Positions 16,897-31,800 of a stretch of DNA of 64,000 nucleotides are shown piece after piece. This DNA is from Thetidibacter halocola (lineage in GTDB: Bacteria > Pseudomonadota > Alphaproteobacteria > Rhodobacterales > Rhodobacteraceae): assembly GCF_018224955.1 (NCBI RefSeq), contig NZ_JAGTUU010000004.1, positions 248,001 through 312,000 on the forward strand, written 5' to 3'. A model generated the notes under the pieces. It made no database searches. It saw only the letters and a program-made list of their open reading frames with translations, and was not told the DNA's origin. A program made the position numbers and the translations under genes. Each line of letters opens with the position of its first letter. Position 1 is the stretch's first letter.

Positions 16897-19800
16897 TTAC
16901 AGGTCGAAATCCCCTGCCGTCAGCGCGTGCAGCCCGGTCAGCGTGATCGTCAGGTCTGCCGCCCCGTCACCGTCGAGATCGGCAAGAACGGTTGTGTCCT
17001 CGGTTCCTATCTCATAACGCAGCTCGCGCTTGGTCGAACTGAAGGCCGCCGTGCCGATGAAGTCGAAGGCGCTGTCGCCGTTCCAGGCCGCGCCGTCGGC
17101 ATCGATGGGCGCAAGGTCGATCACGTCGCCGTCGGCGCGGGTGAAATCCACGATCCTGTCGGCCACCGCCGGACCATCCACCACGGCCAGGTCGTTGAAC
17201 TGGAACACGTCCGCGCCGAGGCCCCCGAACAGCAGGTCGGCCCCGTTCGCGCCATAGAGCCCGTCGTCACCGTCGCCGCCATACAGTTCGTCCGCACCCG
17301 CGCCACCATACATCGTGTCGGCACCCGTCCCACCGTAGAGCGTGTCGGACCCGTCCGCGCCATAGACCGCGTCCGCCCCGTCGCCACCGCCCATCCGATC
17401 GTTGCCCGATCCGCCATAGAGCGTGTCGTCGCCTCCGAAGGAGAAGATCGTGTCGGCCCCGTCGTAGCCGTAGATCACGTTCGCCCCGGCATTGCCGGTC
17501 AGCGCGTTGTCCAGAGCGTTGCCGTCGAGGCGCAGGTTCAGCGTACCGGTCAGCACGCCGGCCTCGACATTGGCCCCAAGCACGAGGTCGAAAGCCCCGG
17601 TCTCGACCGTGTCATTGCCGCCGCCAGCAAGTTCCTCGATTACGTCCGCCGCCTCGACCGCCGCATAATAGTCGTTCCCGGCCCCGCCGCGCAGCGTGTC
17701 GGCGCCCAGGCCGCCCAGCAACGTGTCGGCCCCACCCGCGCCGTCCAGACGGTTGGCGCCGTCATTGCCCTCCAGCAAGTTGCCCAGTGCATTGCCGGTG
17801 ATGCCGTGGCCCTGCACGCCGGTGAGGCGGCCGGTTTCCACCTGCGGTGCAAGGATCAGGTCGGTCTGCCAGGACTGCATCGTGTCGATGCCCTCGCCCG
17901 CCTTCTCGATCACGGTGTCGCCAGCCTCGGTAATCTGGAACAGGTCGTTGCCCGGCCCGCCATGCATCTCGTCGGCGCCATCGCCGCCGTTCAGCGTGTC
18001 GTCGCCGCCAAGGCCCAATAGCAGGTCGGCCACCGTGGTGGGCAGCGGCTGGCCCGCGGGAACGGCGAAGGGCGTGATCGCGTCCGCGCCCTCGGTGCCC
18101 AGGATCGCGACGCCCGAAAGCCCCTCGGGCAGGTCGGCCACGGCCACGGTCACGGCCTGCTGGATCGTCGCCTTGCCGTCGGTGACAGAGACCGTCACCT
18201 CGTAACGGTTGTCGCCATTGGCATCGGCGGGAGCCTCGAAATCGGGCGCCACGGCAAAGGCCAGCGCGCCAGTCGCCCCGTCGATGGCGAAACGCGCGGC
18301 ATCGGCCCCGCCCGCCAGCGTGTAGGTCAGCGCGTCGCCGTCGCCATCGCTGGCGCCGACGGTCGCGACGGCGGTAAAGGTCTCGAACATCGTGATCGTG
18401 CCAAGGGTAGCATCGAAGACCGGCACGTCTTCGACCGGGCTGAGGCGCAGCGTGACCGCACGCACGGTCTCGACGAAGCCATCCGACGCCGCGAGTTCCA
18501 GCGCCAGCGTGCCGCTCAGATCCTGCGGCGGCATGCCCGAGAGGGCCAGCGTCTCGGCGTCGAACTCCAGCCAGTCGGGCAGCGCCGTGCCGCCCGCCCC
18601 GCGCAGTTCCAGCAGCAGCACGTCGCCATCGGCATCGCTGACGATCCCGGCAGGCAAGACTGCGCGGAAGGCCGTATCCTCGATCCCGGTCAGCGACGGC
18701 AGGTCGCCGATTACCGGCGCATCGTTGCGGGCCGCGATGGTCAGCGTCACATGCGCCGTATCGGTCGCGCCGCCCGAGTCGCGGAGTTCATAATCGAAGC
18801 CCGCCGTGCCGGAGAAATCGGCATCCGGCGTAACGATGATCCGCCCGTCGCCCGTCAGTTCCACGCTGACTCCCTGCGCATCCAGGATGCGGGTCAGCTG
18901 GATCGCCTGCCGGTCGACGTCGAAGTCGTTGGCGGTCAGCGCCGTGACGAACAGTTCCAGAGGCTGATCCTCGACCATCGCCAGCGTGTCGTCCACTGCC
19001 ACCGGGCCGTCCGACACTGGCAACACCTCGATCTCGACAATGGTCGGCACCTCGAAGCCGGTCTCGTTGGTCAGCGCATAGCGCAGGCGCAACGTGCCGA
19101 AGAAATCCTCGTCCGGCGTGACGCGCCACAGGCCGTTGTCCAGTTCCTCGACCGTGGCGGGCGTGCCGAACCCTGTCGTCAGGCCCAGGAAGGTGACGGT
19201 CGATCCAAGCGGGATCTGGTCGTTGGCCATCAACACCGCCGGGTCCAGATCGATGAAGCTGTCCTCGAGCATCTCGATCCCGTGGTCGGAGACCGCCACC
19301 GGCACGTCGAAGAGCGGCATCACCAGCACGGTCGCATAGCCGACGCTGGTCGCGCCGTGTTCGTCCGTCACGCGGTAATGGAAACCGCCGTCGCCGAAAT
19401 AGCCCGCACGACCGAGGAAGACCGCCTGATCGCCCTCCTGCCGGACGGTGCCGTTGTCGGCGTCGAAGATCTCGACGATCTGGAAGGCGTCGCCCTCGAC
19501 ATCCCGGTCGTTGAACAGCAGGTCGGCGAAGTCGATGGCGAACTCGGTATCCTGCTGGCCGAAGAAATGCCCGTCCTGGTTGGCAATGGGCGCGTCGTTG
19601 ACCGCCTCGATGTCGAAGGTGATCGTGCCCGTGTCGTTCCGCCGCCCGTCGCTGATCGTGTAGAAAAAGCTGACCGGCCCGTTGACGTTCTCGTTCGGCA
19701 CGAACTGGTAGCGGCCATCCGGTAGCTCGAGAATCCGGCCGTTCAGGGTATTGTCCTGAAGCGAGACGAAACTGACCGTATCGCCGTCCGGGTCGCTGTC

Positions 19801-22800
19801 GTTGGCCAGCAGGTCGGCGATGGTGAACTCGAACGGCACGTCCTCGACCGTGGCGAAGACATCCGTCACCGCCTCGGGCGCGACATTGGTGTTCAGCACC
19901 GTCACCTCGACCGTGCCCAGGCTGTCGCCATGCCGGTCGTCTGTCACGCTGTAGACGAACCGCGCCTTGCCGGTGAAGTTGACCGTCGGCGTGAAGGTGA
20001 TCGATGTGCCGTCGAAAGACAGCGTGCCGTTCTCGGGGTCCTGCACCCCGAGGAAGCGGATCGCATCGCCATCCACGTCATAGTCGTTGGCCAGCAGCGT
20101 CGCCGGGTCGATTGTCAGGACGCCATCCTCGAGCATGGTCAGCTGGTCCTTGACCGCCACCGGCGGGTCCAGCAGCGAGGCCACGTCCATCACGACCGTG
20201 CCCGTGACCGCACCCTCGGCATCGTCGGTCAGGGTGTAGGTCAGCGCATCCTCGCCGGCAAAGCCCGGCGTCGGCGTATAGGTGACGGTCGCGCCCGCGT
20301 TGCCGTCCATGCGGATCTGCGAGACGATGCTGTTCGTATCGCTCCCGTCCGAATTGGTCACGCGGATGCGGTAGTCGGCCAGCACATCCAGCGGCACGGT
20401 TGCCGTCAGCTGGCCGGTGGCCGCGTCGATGCCGATCCAGCCCGGCAGGGCCGAGCCATCCTCAAGCGTGGCCGACCACGTGCCGCCCGGCAGCGGCGCG
20501 AGGGCCGTGGTCATGTCGACCGACAGCGTTCCGGGCGTGACGGTGACGATGCCATTCGCCGTGGTGCCGAAACCGGTGATGCGCAGCGCATCGCCGTCGT
20601 CGTCGCGGTCGTTCACCAGCAGATCGGTCACGGCAAAGGTGACGGTGCCGTTCTCGAACAGGTCCACGCGGTCGCCGTTCGCCAGAGGCAACTCGCGCGT
20701 GGGCGTGACGTTGAAGACGATGATCGCCGGTTCCGCGCTCTCTCCACCCTTCTCGTCATTGGCGTCGTAGAAGAAGGCGACCGAGCCGTTGTAATCCTCC
20801 GGCGTGGTCAGGGTGATGCGCTCGGGCGCGTCGGTGACGCGGATGCCGTCGCTGTCGTCGGGATCGACGGTGAAGGTCCGGTCCACCACCGCCTCGGTGA
20901 TGATCGCCATGTCGGGCAGCGCACCCGCGCCGGTCACGTCGATCCGCACCGGCACCGCGCCGACATAGCGCGAGGGCGGCATGCCGGAGAAGCCCAGCGT
21001 TTCGGCATCGAAGGACAGCCAGCTGTCCAGCGGCGCGCCGCTTTCGCGGGCGGCGCTGAGGCCCGCCGCGCCGGACAGGTCGACGCCGAACAGGCCCGAT
21101 GCCTCCAGCGCCGGGTCGTTTGCAAGGATCGCGTTGATCGCGGCCAGGTCGGGCGCCGTCGGGTCGATCACGAATTCCAGCGTGAAGCCGCGCTCGGTCG
21201 AGTAATACTCGTTCTCGGCCAGGTCGGGCAGCGGATCAGGGGTGAAGACGATCTGCACCCGCGCCAGCCCCTCGCCCTCGTCGGGATCGAAGCCGGTCAG
21301 CGACAGGCTGCGCGTGGCCGCGTCGTATTCCAGCCACTCGGGCAGGGGCCGCCCGCCGATGACCGAGGCCGAGAAGCTGCCCGCCGAGATGTCGAAGGTG
21401 GCGACATCGTTCGCGCCCTCGACCGACCAGTCGAACGCCTCGCGGATCTCGAACCCGTCCAGCACGCTGCCCTCGACGCTGAGGCCCGCGGCCAGCGCGT
21501 CCGTGTCGCCCTCGTCAAAGGCAAAGCGGAAGGCATGCACCGCCCCGTTCGACGGATCGGTGACGAAGACCGCCACCTCGACCGGGTCGCTCCCCTCGGG
21601 GAAGGTGCCGGTGAAGGTCAGGGTCGCATCATCGAAACTCAACCAGTCGGGCAGATCGGTGTTGTTGGCCGAGTTCGCATCCACCGTGTAGTCGGGCGAC
21701 AGGAAGCGATAGGCGAAATTGCCGAGCAGTTGCGTGTCCTGGAAGAACAGCACGTCGCCGTCCAGGTCGCGGTCATTGCCGAAGGCTTCGGCCGGGATGA
21801 CGTATTGCGGACCGTCTTCCAGCCCCGTGACGATGTCGTTGCGCAGCTCCGGCCCGTTGTTGAACGGCAGGATCGTGATATGCGCCGTGGCGCTGTCGAA
21901 CCCGCCGCGCCCGTCGCTGACCGTGTATTCAAAGCTGGCCGGGCCGTTGTAATTGGCCCGCGTGGCGAACTCGATCATGCCGTCGGCGTTCACCAGAACC
22001 TTGCCGTTCACGGCAAAACGGTAGACGTCGACGAAGACCAGCGTGTCGTTGTCCGGGTCGGTGTCGTTGGCCAGCAGCACCGCCGGGTCGATGACGATGA
22101 CCTCGTCCTCCAGTGCGCGCAGGCCGTAATCGTCGCGGGCATCCGGCGGCAGGTTCTGCGGACGGACGAGGATGTTGAACTCCAGCACCGCCTCGGCGCC
22201 GCGCGCGTCGATCACGTCGAAGGCGATCGAGGCCGGGCCCAGCGCCTCGGGGGTAAAGGCGATCTCGCCGGTCGTATCGTCGAACACCTCGACCCCGTTG
22301 GTCGAGGCATTGCCGTCCGCGCCGATATGCAGGCCGACGAAGGTGAAGCTGTCGCGCTCGATGTCGTAGACCTTGGACATGAGCTGATCGACGGTGAAGA
22401 CCGTGGTCTCTTCCAGCTTGGCCGACTCCGCACTGTCGCGGATGCGCGGGGCGTCGTTCACCGGGGCAAAGTAGATTTCCACGTCTGCCGTGTCCTCGGC
22501 CCCGTCATTGTCGGCCAGCACATAGCGGAAGCCGGCAAAGCCGAAGTGATCGGGACGGCTGAGCAACTCGATATACTGGCCGTCGATCTTCCACGTCGCG
22601 TCGGTGGCCTCACCGTCATAGTCGTTGTTCTTGTAGGGGCGCAGGAAATCGCCGTCGGCATCGGTCAGCGGCTCCAGCCGGACGATGCGCAGGCCCTCCT
22701 GCTCGGCATCGCCGTCAACGTCGTAATCGTTGGCCAGCAGGTTCTCGATGCGGATGCGCAGCGGCACGTCCTCGACCCCGTAGACCAGCGGGTCATCATT

Positions 22801-25800
22801 TGCGACGGGTGCGTCGTTCACGGCGGCGATGTTCACCTCAACCCGCGCGGTCGACTCGCGGCCCGAGGGGTCGCGCACCGTGTAGGCAAAGAAGGCGTCG
22901 CCATTGTGGTCCTGCGCGCCGAGGAATTCGATCATCCCGTCGGCGTTGATGCTGACCGTGCCGAATTGCGGCTTTTGCACCGAGACAAGGACCAGGTCCT
23001 CGATCCCGGCCTCGGCGTCGTTGGCGATCAGGCTGGCCGGGTCGATCAGCGCAACCTCGTCTTCGATGCCGAAGCGGAAGATGTCGTCGGCCGCGTTGAA
23101 CCGGCCCTCGCGCAGGCGGTCCTCGATCGTGGTGCGATCCCAGATCGTGCCGTCGGCAAAGACGATCTGCTCGATGCCGGTTTCCTCTCCAAGGAAATGC
23201 CCGGTGACGGTGACGGTGTCGATCAGGAAGCCGTCGTCGCGCTCGAACTCGACCAGCAGATCGTCGCCGGTGCGGATGACCGAGACGTCCTTGGGCGCGA
23301 AATCGGCGCCCAGCACCAGCCGGTCTGTGTCGCCCGCAACACCCTGTTCCGCGATCGTGTCCTGCGCGCTGTCCAACCCGAACAGGTAGTCGTCAGAGCC
23401 TGCCCCACCCTGCAACAGGTCGTTGCCGTACCGTCCGTCAAACACGTCCGTCCCGGCGCTGCCCACAAAGGTGTCGTCATGAACCGAGCCGACAAGCTGT
23501 TCGATCGAGAACAGCGTGTCGCCCAGCGCCTCGCCCGCCAGGCCCTGCCCGATGGACAGGTCGACGCGCACCGCCTCTTCGGCGCGGGTGTAATCGGCCG
23601 TGTCGAAGCCGTCGCGCCCGTCGAGAATGTCGGCGCCCCGGCTGCCGCGGAACGTGTTGTCCTTGTCGTCGCCGCGCAACTCATCGTCGTGATAGCTGGC
23701 GTTGATGATCTCGATGCTGCCCAGGATGTCGCCATTGGCGTCGCCGCCCGAGGCGGTGCCGGCGGCGAGGTCGATCACGATGCCGGTGAAGGACAGCGTA
23801 TAGTCGGCGGTGTCGATGCCCTGGCCGCCAAACAGCCGGTCGGCCCCACGCCCGCCGCTCAGCGTGTCGTCGCCTGCAAATCCCGACAGCGTGTCGTTAC
23901 CCCGGTCGCCATAGAGGTAGTTGGCATTGGTGTCGCCCGCGAGGTTGTCGGAGAATTCCGACCCGGCGAGGTTCTCGACCCCTTCAAGCCGGTCGCCCCC
24001 GGCCCAGCCGCCGGTCGCCGTCTTGCCGACGAGAGAGACCTGAACCGCCCCGTTCGAAAAGAAATAGGTGACGGTGTCGCTGCCCCCGCCGCCGTTCAGC
24101 CGGTCGACTGCCGCGCCGCCGTCCAGCGTGTCGTCGCCCAGTCCGCCAAACAGAGAGTCGCGCCCGCCGCGCCCTTCCAGCAGGTCGTTGCCGTCCATGC
24201 CGCGCAGGGTGTTCGCGCTCCAGGTGCCGCCCAGCGTGTCGTTGTAGCTGCTGCCCTCGAAGGCCTCGATGCTGACATAGAGATCGCCTTGGGCATAACC
24301 GCCCTGCCCCACCAGCGATTCCAGGTCGGCGCGGACGCCCACGTTGGACCCGGTGAAAACGACCGTGTCATAGCCCAGCCCGCCGCGGATGTCGTCCGCG
24401 CCGTCGCCCGCGTCGATCAGGTCGTCGCCATTGCCGGCGAAGATCAGGTCGTTGCCCTCGCCGGTTTCGATCGTATCGTTGCCCGCCAGCGCCACGACAT
24501 AGTCGTCGCGCCGATAGCCGCGGATCACCTCGGAGAGCGTGTTCCCCTCGATATAGTCGACCAACGGCGAGCCCGACAAAGTGCCGCCATAGAAGTCGGC
24601 CACGTTGGCATAGGCAAAGCCGGTATCCTCGAGCCCGAATTCGTCCGCGATCCGGTACTCGATGGTCACCGGCCCGGTAAATCCGGCATCGAAATGCACG
24701 ACGACAAAGGTCTCGCCGCGGAAATCGACCAGTTCGACCTCGCCCACCTGAACCCGGCGTCCCTGCGCCAGTTCCACTGGGTCCAGCACGAAATCGACAC
24801 CGACAAAGGTCGGGCGGTCGCGGTCGGGGTCGTCGAGATCGTCGTCGCGCGTGCCGTCCTTGTCGTGGTCGGCCTGCTCGATGTCCCAGTCGTTGAACAG
24901 CAGGTCCGCCGCACGGATGACCAGCGGAATGTCCAAAGGCGTGACGAAACCGGGGTCTTCCTCGACCGTGGGGTCGTCGTTCGAGGGAATGATCTCGATA
25001 TCGACGAAACCCTCGGAGGTCCCCTGGGCATTGTCGGTGACGATGTAGACGAAGCCGCCCGAGCGTTCCGCGTCGATGAAGGGCGTGAACAGCCAGTTTC
25101 CGTCGGCATCGGTCTCGATGGTGCCGTTCAGGTCGCCTGCCGCCGCCGCGCCGAATTTCAGGATGTCGCCAATGCCGTTCAGCGGCCGCCAGCCGATGAT
25201 TTCCAGCGTATCGCCATCGACGTCGAAATCGTTGGCCAGCAGCGTGTCCAGCCGGATCGTGGTCGGAATGTCCTCGGGGATCAGGATCTGGTCGGATTCC
25301 GGTTCCGGCGGGGCATCACCCACCGCCTCGAAATACAGCGTGACAAGGCCGCCATCGACCAGCCCCTCGGGGTCGGTGATGGAATAGCCGAATGTCGCCT
25401 CGCCCCAGTAATTCTCGTCCGGGGTGAAGATGATATTGTCGCCATCCACCACGAGGTCGCCATTCACCGCGCCGGTCGCGTTCTCGAAGGTGACGGCAAA
25501 GCCCTCGACGTCGTAGTCGTTCTTCAGCAGTTCAAGGATCGGGATGCTCAGCGGCACGTCCTCGGTGCCGATCAGCATGTAAAGCGCACTGGAGGTGTAG
25601 CTGTCGTTGCGCGCCACCGGGCGGTCATTCACCGCCTGGTAGACGATTGTCGCCACGGCGCCGTCCTGCCCGCCCTCGCCATCGTCGATGGTGTAGGTAA
25701 AGCGCGCCTCGCCGTTGAAATTGGCGTTGGGCTCGAACAGGACGGTCTGGTTGTCCAGCAGCGTCGCCTGCCCGCCGAAGGCCGCGCTGACTCCGGTCAG

Positions 25801-28800
25801 GGTCAGCGGATCGCCGTCCTGGTCGACGTCGTTGGCCGTCAGCCGCGCGAGGCTGAGGATGATCGGGTTGTCCTCGAGGATCGGGTCACCCGCCTCGGTC
25901 GTCTCGAACCGGTCGTCATTGGCCACCGGGGGCTGGTTGCCCGGGATCACGGTGACGCTGACCGTCGCCGTGTCGGTCAGACCGCCGGGATCGGTCGCGG
26001 TGTAGGTAAAGGAGCCCGCGCCAAAGAAATCGTCGACCGGCGTCACGACGACATTGCCCTGCGCGTTGATCGACACGATCAGGTTGGCGGAGGACGTGAC
26101 CGATCCAAGCGACAGCACGTCGCCGTCAATGTCGATGTCGTTGGCCAGCAGCGTCGCCGCGGTTATGACGAGGGACGATCCCTCGTCCACGCTGAAGCCG
26201 CTGTCATTGCGCGCGTCGGGATCGTCGTTGACCGGGTTGACGGTGATGAACACCGTGGCCTCGGCCCGCCCGCCTTCGGGCGTGTTGGCGACATAAGTGA
26301 ACTGCGCCGGGCCATGGTAGTTGGCGGTGGGCGTGAAACCGATATTGCCGTCGCTCGACAGCGACACCGTGCCATTCACCGGATCGAGCACCTGCCCCAC
26401 GATCATCCGGTCGCCGTCGATGTCGTTGGACAGCAGGCGTTCCACCCGAATGTTCAGGAAATCGTCCTCATTCACGACGAAACCGGTGTCGTCCAGCGCC
26501 TCGGCGATGGGCCGGACGTTGACGTTGATCACCGCCTCGGCAAAGGCGTTGCGGTCGTCGGTGATGCGGTAGGCGACGGTCGTGGCCCCGGTAAATCCCG
26601 CTACGGAATTGAAACGCAGGTTGCCGTCCACGTCCAACGCGGCGGTGCCGTTCGGGCTGGCATCGACGGAAACGATGCGGATCGGGTCATCATCGGCGTC
26701 GAAATCGTTGCCGAGTATGTCCGACAGCCGGATGACCAGTTCCTCACCCGTGGTAACGGCAAAGAAGCCATCGTCATTGGCGACGGGTGCCGCGTTGTCG
26801 AGCAGCGTCAGCAGAGTCGCGCGGGTCCAGATCGTGCCGTCATCGAATTGGTATTCCTCGATGCTGCGGGCATCGTCGGCCAGCGCGTCGAAGACCGTCA
26901 GGCTGTCGGTGTCGTTTCCGGCAAAGCGGATCAGCACGCTGTCGCTGCCCCGGAACAGGCGGCTGACCGTCACCTCGTCCGCGTCGAAGCCCACCAGTTC
27001 CAGCCGGTCGAACTCGGCCCCGTTCAGGTCGCTGTCCTCGATCCGGTCGTTGCCGTCGCCGAGGCTATAGACATAGGTATCCGCACCTTCGCGCCCGGCG
27101 GCGAAATCGTCGCCAAGACCCAGGTCGATCAGGTCTGCGCCGTCGAAGCCCCAGATGGAATCGTCCCCATCCCCCTGCACGTCGATGACGGACTGCGCCC
27201 GCATCTCGGCGCGGCCCCAGATCGTGCCGTCGGCGAAATGGATGGTCAAAGCGTTGGCGGCATTCGCGGTGCCCAGCGCACCGACAAGGACAATCCGGTC
27301 GCCCGCCGTGTCGAAGGTCAGGACGAGGTCGGTGCTGTCGGGCCCCGCGCGCAGGGCGCTGGTCAGGTTGGCGGCGTTGTAGTCGGTTAGGTGAAGTTGG
27401 TTCACCCCGCCGGTCAGCGCGTCGATCCGGTCGTCCCCGTCGCCGCTGGCGTAGCTGTAGGTGTCGTTGCCCGACAGCCCGACGATCAGGTCGTTGCCCC
27501 TGCCACCGGCGAGGGAATCCGCGCCCGTACTCCCGAAGATCGTGTCGTCGCCGTCGCTCGCCTGCCGGTCGACCAGCAGCGCCACGATCTGCGCGATGGT
27601 ATAGGTTGTGCCGTCATCCTCCAGCACGACGCTCTCGATCCCGGCGCCCACGGTCAGCCCGTCGGCCACGAGGATCTGGTCATCGGTGCCGGGGAACTGG
27701 ATCGCGATATCGGCGCTGTCGGTGCCAAGACGCACGAAGCGCACGTCGCCCGGCGCATAACCCGAGATCACAAGCGTATCGGCGGCAGAGGTCGCCGCGT
27801 CGCGGATGATGTCGCGCCCGTCGCCTGCGGCGAAGCGGTAGGTGTCGTTGCCGGCGCCGCCGCTGATCCGGTCGTCGCCAAGACCACCGGCCAGCGTGTT
27901 ATCGGCCTCATCCCCGAACAGGAAGTCGTCCAGCGGCGTCGCCACGCGGGCGATCATGTCGGCCACGGTCCATTCCGTGCCGTCCTCGAACCGGACGGTT
28001 TCCACCTTGCCCGCGCCCATCGCGTCGTCGATGCGAATGCGGTCGCCATCCGTGCCGATGGCGAGGATGATGGCCGAGCCGTCGCTGCTCTGCGCGACGC
28101 GCACGTCGGCCTCGGTGATGCCCGTGCCAAGGATCAGCACATCGGTGCCGCCGGCATCCACGATCCGGTCCTGATCGTCGCCCAGGCCAAAGCGATAGGT
28201 GTCGTCGCCCGTCCCGCCCTCGAGCAGGTCGACGCCCGCGCCTCCCGACAGGTCGTCGGCGCCGCCCTTGGCCACAAGCCGGTCATCGCCCGCAAGGCCG
28301 GTCAGCGTCTCGCCCGTGTCCGAGCCGAAGATCACGTCATCGCCAGCCGTCGCCCCCAACGCCATGTCGACCAGCATCTGCGCCGTCCAGACGTCGCCGC
28401 CGTCGAAGCGAACCTCGCGGATTGTCATCGCCGGGTCGGCCATCTGGCCAAGATCGATCCGATCACCCGTGCCGATGATCTCCAGCACCACGGTTTCCTT
28501 GCCGCGCACCACCTGCACGTCGGCTGTGGCAATGCCGGCGCCCAGCTGGATCACGTTGTCGCCGAACGGATCGTCGATCACGTCCTGCCCGTCGCCCGTG
28601 CCGAAGACGTAGGTGTCGTTCGCCACCCCGCCGCGCAGCAGGTCGTCGCCCGCGCCGCCGGTCAGAGTGTCGTCTCCGTCGCTGCCTGTCAGCGTGTCAT
28701 TGCCGCCAAGCCCGTCCAGCGTGGCGCCGCTGAGCACGCGCAGGTCGTCGTCGCCCGCCGTGGCCTCCATCGCCCGAGACAGCAGGTCGGCGCGCGTCCA

Positions 28801-31800
28801 GATCGTGCCGTTGTCGAAGATGACACTTTCGATATCGGTGCCGACGGGATCGGTCAGCGCGTTCTCGATGCGGATGCGGGTGCTGCCCCCAATCACGCGC
28901 AGTTCGAGGTGGTCACCCAGCGCGATCACAGCGATATCCGCCGGGGCCACGCTTGCGTCGAACTCGATCACGTCGGTGCCGCCCTCGTCGCGCAGCGTGT
29001 CGTGGCCGTCATCCGCGCCAAAGATGTAGATGTCGTTCTCGGCCCCACCCGACAGGTCGTCGTCGCCCGCGCCGCCGTGGAACACGTCGTTCCCGGCGAA
29101 TTCCGCGTCGTCGTCGCCGCCGATCAACGTGTCGTCGCCCGAACCGCCCGACAGCGTGTCGTCCCCCGCGCCGCCACTGACCTCGTCATGTCCGGCCTCG
29201 CCCGCCAGCCAGTCGTTGCCGAAGCCGCCCGACAGCACGTCGCCATCCGCGCCCCCGGCCAGCGTGTCATTGCCGCCAAAGCCGTTCAGCGTATCCGCAC
29301 CGCCATTGCCGAACACCAGGTCACCCAGCGGGCCGCCGCCGATCTCGGTGCCGTCCTCGCCGTCGCTGATGCCCGAGATATCGCGCTCCAGTTCCACGCC
29401 TCCGAAGTTCGCCGGCGTCAATTGTGTCGAATCCACGCCCGTCAGACGCAGCACGGACCGGGTCGAGCCGTCGTCGGCCGTCAGCTGGATCGTCGTATCC
29501 GCGCCGTCCTGGATGATCTGCAGACGCCCGTTGGCGAAGGGGTTGGGCGTGCTCGAGGTCAGGCGGATGATGTCGCCCGCGTCGCCCGGCGTGAAATCGG
29601 TAATCACGTCCTCGGCGATGGAGGCGTCGATGGCAAAGCTCGGCAGGTAGCGATAGGCGTCCCGCCCGGCGCCGCCGGTCAGTTCATCCACCGATGTATC
29701 CGAGACAATGTCGCCGAAGATATCGTCGCCGTCGCCGCCGTCGATCGTGTCGGCGCCCGCGCCGCCCTCGATATAGTCGCCCAGCGCCGTGCCGGTCAGC
29801 GTGTTGTCGGTGTCGTCGCCATAGATCGCGTCGCCGTCCGTTCCGAAATCGGGCTGCACCCGCGCCTCGATCTCGGCCAGCGTCAGGGTCGTCAGATCGT
29901 CGGTCAGGACCACCGTCTCGACCGCGCCCGCACCGCCCGCGGCAAAGGCACCCGAAACCACGATCCGGTCGGTGCTGCCGGCAAAGCGGATCGTCAGATC
30001 GCCACCATCCGGCCCGGTTTTCGAGAAACGCAGGTCGGCCAGCGCATAGCCTTCGATGCGCAGCGCATCGCCCGTGCTGTCGCCCGCGTCAGAAATCGTG
30101 TCCTCGCCGTCGCCCGCCGTGAACAGGTAGGTGTCGTCACCAAGGCCCCCGGTCAGCGTATCACGGCCCGTACCGCCCGCCAGCGTGTCAGCCCCTGTGC
30201 CGCCATCCAGGCTGTCATCTCCGGCGCCGCCTTGCAGCAGGTCGTCGCCCGCCAGACCCGACAGCGTGTCATCGCCACCCAGCCCCACCAGCGTGTCCGG
30301 CCCGGCCGAGCCGAGATAGGAATCGTCGCCCGCCGTGCCGGCGGTCGAGCGGCGCAACAACTCCGCCGCGTCCCATTGCGTGCCGTCAGAAAAGACGACC
30401 GTCTCGATCACGCCCGCGGCCAGCGCGTTTTCCAGCGTGATCCGGTCCTCGGACCCGGCAAGACGCAGCACCAGACCCGTCGCCGTCTTGGCGACCGAGA
30501 TATCGGCCGCCGCGATGCCCGCCCCGAATTCGATCCGGTCCAGCCCGGCGTTGTCGTCGATGGTGGTCTGCCCGTCACCCGGATTGTAGCGATAGGTGTC
30601 GTCGCCCGCGCCGCCCGCCAGCGTGTCGGGCCCGGTGCCGCCGCTCAGCGTGTCGGCCCCGTCGCCACCCGAAAGGGAATCCGCCCCGGTGCCACCGCGC
30701 AGGTCGTCGTCGCCCGCGCGCCCGTCCAGCGCGTCGTCACCATCGCCGCCATTCAGGGTATCGTCCGCCGTCGTGCCATACAGCACGTCGCGCCCGTCCG
30801 TTGCCGTCTGCGACAGCGCCAGCATCTGGGCAAAGGTCCAGACCGTGCCGTCGTCAAAGCGCAACTCCTCGATGGCGTTGGCAGGCGTATCCAGCGCGCC
30901 GGACAGAAGGATGCGATCCTCGGTGCCGGTGATGCGGATCAGCAGGTCCGAGCCGTTCGGCTGCGTGATCGAGACGTCGGCCTCGTAGATGCCCGCGCCC
31001 AGTTGGATCGCGTCGGTGCCATCCGTGTCGGTGATCGTGTCCTGCCCGTCGCCCAGGCCAAAGCGATAAACCTCGTCACCCGAGCTATCCGCCAGCGTGT
31101 CGTCGCCCCGCCCGCCGATGAGGTCGTCGTTGCCGGTGCCGCCGGTCAGGCTGTCCTCTCCTGTACCGCCCAAAAGCGTGTCGTCGCCATCGCCACCGTC
31201 GATGGTGTCGTCACCGATTCCGCCATCAATGCTGTCGGCGGCAGTCGTGCCGGTCAGACCCTGGTCATCGCCCGCCTGCGCCGCGGCCAGCGCCAGCATG
31301 TCGGCATGGGTCCAGATTGTGCCATCGGCAAAGCGCACCTCCTCGACGACCGCCGAAGCGCTGCCGACCGAACCCGCCAGCGTAAGCCGGTCCTCGGTTC
31401 CGGTGACGCGCAGGATCAGGTCCACGCCGCCCGCGATGTTGACCGCGATGTTGCCGGGCGTCAGGCCCGCGGCCATCTCGATCGCGTCGGTGCCGGCGCT
31501 GTCGGTGATCGTGTCCGATCCGCCACCTGCGGCGAAGCGATAAACATCATCCCCCGCACCACCCTGAAGCGCGTCGCCGCCCATGCCGCCCGAAAGCGTG
31601 TCGGCGCCATCACCGCCCAGCAGACTATCCGATCCCGCACCGCCCAGCAGGCTGTCGTCGCCGGCGCGGCCCTCGACCGTGTCGTCGCCGCCGGAGCCGT
31701 CCACCGTGTCGGCAAGCGACGTCCCGATGATATGTTGCGCCGCATCCGTTCCAGCGGTGGCAAAGGCCAACATGTCGGCATGGGTCCAAGTCGTGCCATC

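Noticed and set aside
19930-27390. Antisense open frame of 2,486 codons opposite the giant gene
   Set aside because: It is a shadow of the repetitive, GC-biased minus-strand gene. Its Arg/Val/Gly/Asp-rich composition and lack of domains or ribosome-binding site argue against coding.
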